A DNA stretch of 55,921 nt from Haloterrigena salina JCM 13891 (GTDB lineage Archaea > Halobacteriota > Halobacteria > Halobacteriales > Natrialbaceae). The translations under genes and the position numbers were made by a program. The stretch lies in assembly GCF_000337495.1 (NCBI RefSeq), contig NZ_AOIS01000027.1:52781-108701 (forward strand). Reading direction: 5' to 3'. The notes under the pieces were generated by a model. That model had not been told where the DNA came from and did no database searches. It was given only the letters and a program-made list of their open reading frames with translations. Below are positions 53,761 to 55,921 of this stretch, piece by piece. The stretch's first letter is position 1; each line of letters opens with the position of its first letter.

Positions 53761-55889
53761 ATGTCTAAATTTCCGATAGGCAGGCGCCGCCTCTTCGCCC
53801 TTTCTCTAGTGGCGCTTCTGTGTACCTCGTTACTACTCCCGGTCGCCGTCGCGGCCGCAGGCGACTCCGTTGCGGACACGGTTGCAACAGGGAATACGGA
53901 TCGAAACGTTTCAACTGCTACCGAAACCGATGTAATCTCTCCCGAGCAATCGGGCTCGGCGCAGATCGATTCGACACTCGAGGGGACAGACGGTGTCGTT
54001 GAAGCTATCGTCCGCTTCGAAGCCGACGAGACTGCACCGACTTCGATATCGACTGACCAGACAGAACCAACGGCGTTGCGGATGACGGCGAACCGTTCGC
54101 AGTCGCCCCTCGAGCGCGCTGCCGAGACGACTGCCGGACTTGAGATCGAGCAGCAATTTTGGCTGACGAACGCCGCACAGGTGCGGATCGATACGGATCG
54201 GGTCAATCTCGAATCGGTCGCTGCGATCGACGGGGTCGTCGAGATCCACGCCGATGCGGCCGTCGAACTCACGACGGCTACGAACGCGACGGCGTCAACG
54301 GCCGAGCCAGCCGAAGCCGCGGGGCGGCTCGGAAGCTCGTACACCAACGGTCTCGAGCAGCTGTCGATCCCCGGAGTCCACGAGAAGTATGGCGCTCGCG
54401 GCGCGGGAGCAACGGTTGCCGTCCTCGACACGGGCGCCGACGACACCCATCCGGACGTACAGGTCGACGGGTGGCGGGACTTCTCCGGACGTTCGTCAAC
54501 GCCAATTGACTACAACACGCACGGTACCCACGTCGCCGGCACAGTCGCCGGCGGGGCGGCGAGCGGCACCCAAATCGGCGTCGCACCCGAGGCGACGCTA
54601 CTCGTCGGCGCCGTCCTGACGGACTGCAGCGACGGCAGCTGCGTCGGCCGGACATCCGACGTGATCGCCGGCATGGAGTGGGCCGTCGCCAACGGCGCCG
54701 ACGTCATCAGTCTGAGCCTCGGATCGGAGGGATACACGGCGAGCTACATCAGTGCCGTCCGGAACGCAGAGGCCAGCGGGACCGTCGTCGTCGCCGGCGC
54801 CGGGAACAGCGGCGACGGGATCTCTACGTCACCGGGAAACGTCTACGACGCGATAAGCGTCGGTGCCGTCGACGAGTACGGCCGCGTCACGGCGTTCTCG
54901 AGCGGCGAGACGATCGACACCTCCGATGCGTGGGGCCGGGACGCTCCCTCGGAGTGGCCGAGCAGCTATCTCGTTCCGACGGTTGTCGCGCCCGGTGATC
55001 GCGTCCTCAGTGCCGCTGCCGACGGCGGATACGTGCGAAAGCGGGGGACCAGTATGGCGACACCCCACGTTTCAGGGGTGATCGCACTGCTTCAGGGGGC
55101 GACTGACCGATCGCTCGAACCCGACGAGATCAAGACAGTATTGAGAGAGACGGCCGCGAAGTCGACCGGCGAACCGAATACCCGCTACGGTCACGGGATC
55201 GTCGACGCGATCGCCGCCCTCGAAGAAGCCGGTTCGTTCGCGACGGCAGAGGGTACGGTGTCCGATACAGTAACGGACAATCCGATCGAATCCGCGACCA
55301 TTACCCTCGAAGCTCCCGACGGAACCAGTTACGAGACGACGGCCAACTTCGTAGGCGAGTACGAGCTTAAAGGCGTTCCGGGGGACCGGAAGTATACGTT
55401 GACTGTGACTGCGCCCGGCTACGAGTCGACGAGCGAAACGGTGTTCCTCCCGGCCGACGAGAGGACGAGACGAGACGTCTCGCTCGCTGGGAACGGCGAA
55501 CTCGAGGCGGTCCTCGAGGACGCCCAGTTCGGCAACGGTCTCGCCAACGGGACTGTCAACGCGACTGCGTACGGTACGTATCCGCTAGTCTATCAGGGCG
55601 ATGGCGTCTACACCGCAGATCACGTCCCCAGTCGCGGACACGCGAACGAGTACACGCTGACCGCCACTGTACCGGGTTACGAGAGCGAACGGCGGACGGT
55701 CGCGGTGACGGACGGACAACGAGCGACAGAGCGGTTCGAACTCACCGGCGACGCGACGCTCGAGGTGGTCGCCGAGGATGCGGTGACGGGGACCGCCGTC
55801 TCGAACGCGAGCGTTACCATCGAACGGCCCGACGGAACCGCACTCGACGTCGACGAGTCGACCGCTGACGACGGCGTGCTCACGACACC
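53761..55889 (+). CDS. Secreted S8 family serine peptidase (subtilase), 3'-truncated by contig end
   Basis: About 709 codons of an open-ended subtilisin-like protease. Signal peptide at about 1-30 (RRRLFALSLVALL then VAVAAAG). A propeptide with an I9-like fold (about 75-190) is followed by the catalytic domain with Asp223 (VAVLDTGADD), His254 (HGTHVAG), oxyanion Asn349 (GAGNSGD) and Ser431 (GTSMATPHVSG). Carboxypeptidase-regulatory-like Ig repeats start near residue 497 (TAEGTVSDTV), at least three in tandem. The frame runs into adapter sequence at 55890, so the real C-terminus is missing. Acts outside the cell, probably in protein degradation or maturation of surface proteins. Confidence 0.92.
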
Positions 55890-55921
55890 CTGTCTCTTAT
55901 ACACATCTCTGATGGCGCGAG
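55890..55921. other. Sequencing adapter contamination at the contig end
   Basis: CTGTCTCTTATACACATCT (55890-55908) is the 19-nt Tn5/Nextera mosaic end. It is followed by CTGATGGCGCGAG (55909-55921), which matches the start of the reverse complement of the 454 primer A tail used with early transposase kits. These bases are not genomic. Confidence 0.95.

Noticed and set aside
55677-55904. 75-aa minus-strand ORF beginning MYKRQ
   Set aside because: Starts inside the sequencing adapter; artefact and antisense to the subtilase.
1-55921. CRISPR array or rRNA genes
   Set aside because: No regularly spaced repeats and no rRNA-like conserved segments were seen anywhere in the window.

Overview
The window is chromosomal DNA of a haloarchaeon. 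It is GC-rich, its proteins are very acidic, and many genes are apparently leaderless, with an AT-rich TATA-like box about 25-30 nt before the start codon. It carries archaeal core genes: a V-type/A-type ATP synthase operon, a proteasome-activating nucleotidase, pyruvoyl arginine decarboxylase and an archaeal-type dUTPase. A halocin C8-like precursor suggests Natrialbales (Natrinema/Haloterrigena-like), but that is inference.

Layout. 1-3852: dUTPase, aconitase and an LLM-family flavin/F420 oxidoreductase. 3886-10090: a secreted-protein module. A membrane HTH regulator and a secreted protein lie on the minus strand, facing a plus-strand run of two DUF1102-type exported proteins, an overlooked 41-aa protein, an ER/SipW-type signal peptidase and a DUF5305-type membrane protein. 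10117-17154: a frameshifted small gene, a membrane-anchored Mrr-like nuclease, a P-type metal ATPase with altered metal-site motifs, a membrane-anchored repeat protein and a LUD-domain protein. 17560-19860: an AT-rich island with two small membrane proteins and a halocin C8-like precursor holding all ten cysteines of the microhalocin. 20221-23333: two divergent sulfatases. 23376-37588: metabolic and housekeeping genes (nucleoside hydrolase beside a pfkB remnant, an RCK-type channel relative, truA, NifU-like, M28 peptidase, old yellow enzyme, PepF, an ABC exporter, PAN, PdaD). 37703-49423: the ATP synthase genes atpH-I-K-E-C-F-A-B, an acyl-CoA ligase, a Zn-ribbon protein, then atpD. 49581-55889: a quinone-type methyltransferase, a type IV pilin, a secreted protein, a membrane-anchored winged-helix protein and a subtilase cut off by the contig end.

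Most notable: (i) the halocin C8-like gene in its AT-rich island; (ii) the SipW-like signal peptidase with three secreted proteins sharing an Ala-Tyr-Leu motif, which resembles in outline the bacterial tapA-sipW-tasA matrix-fibre operon; (iii) a metal ATPase that lost its transmembrane CPC cysteines and part of its HMA motif. The last 32 bases (55890-55921) are untrimmed sequencing adapter, so the window ends at a contig edge and the last gene is artificially truncated.

Family names come from motif recognition by eye; no database search was run.
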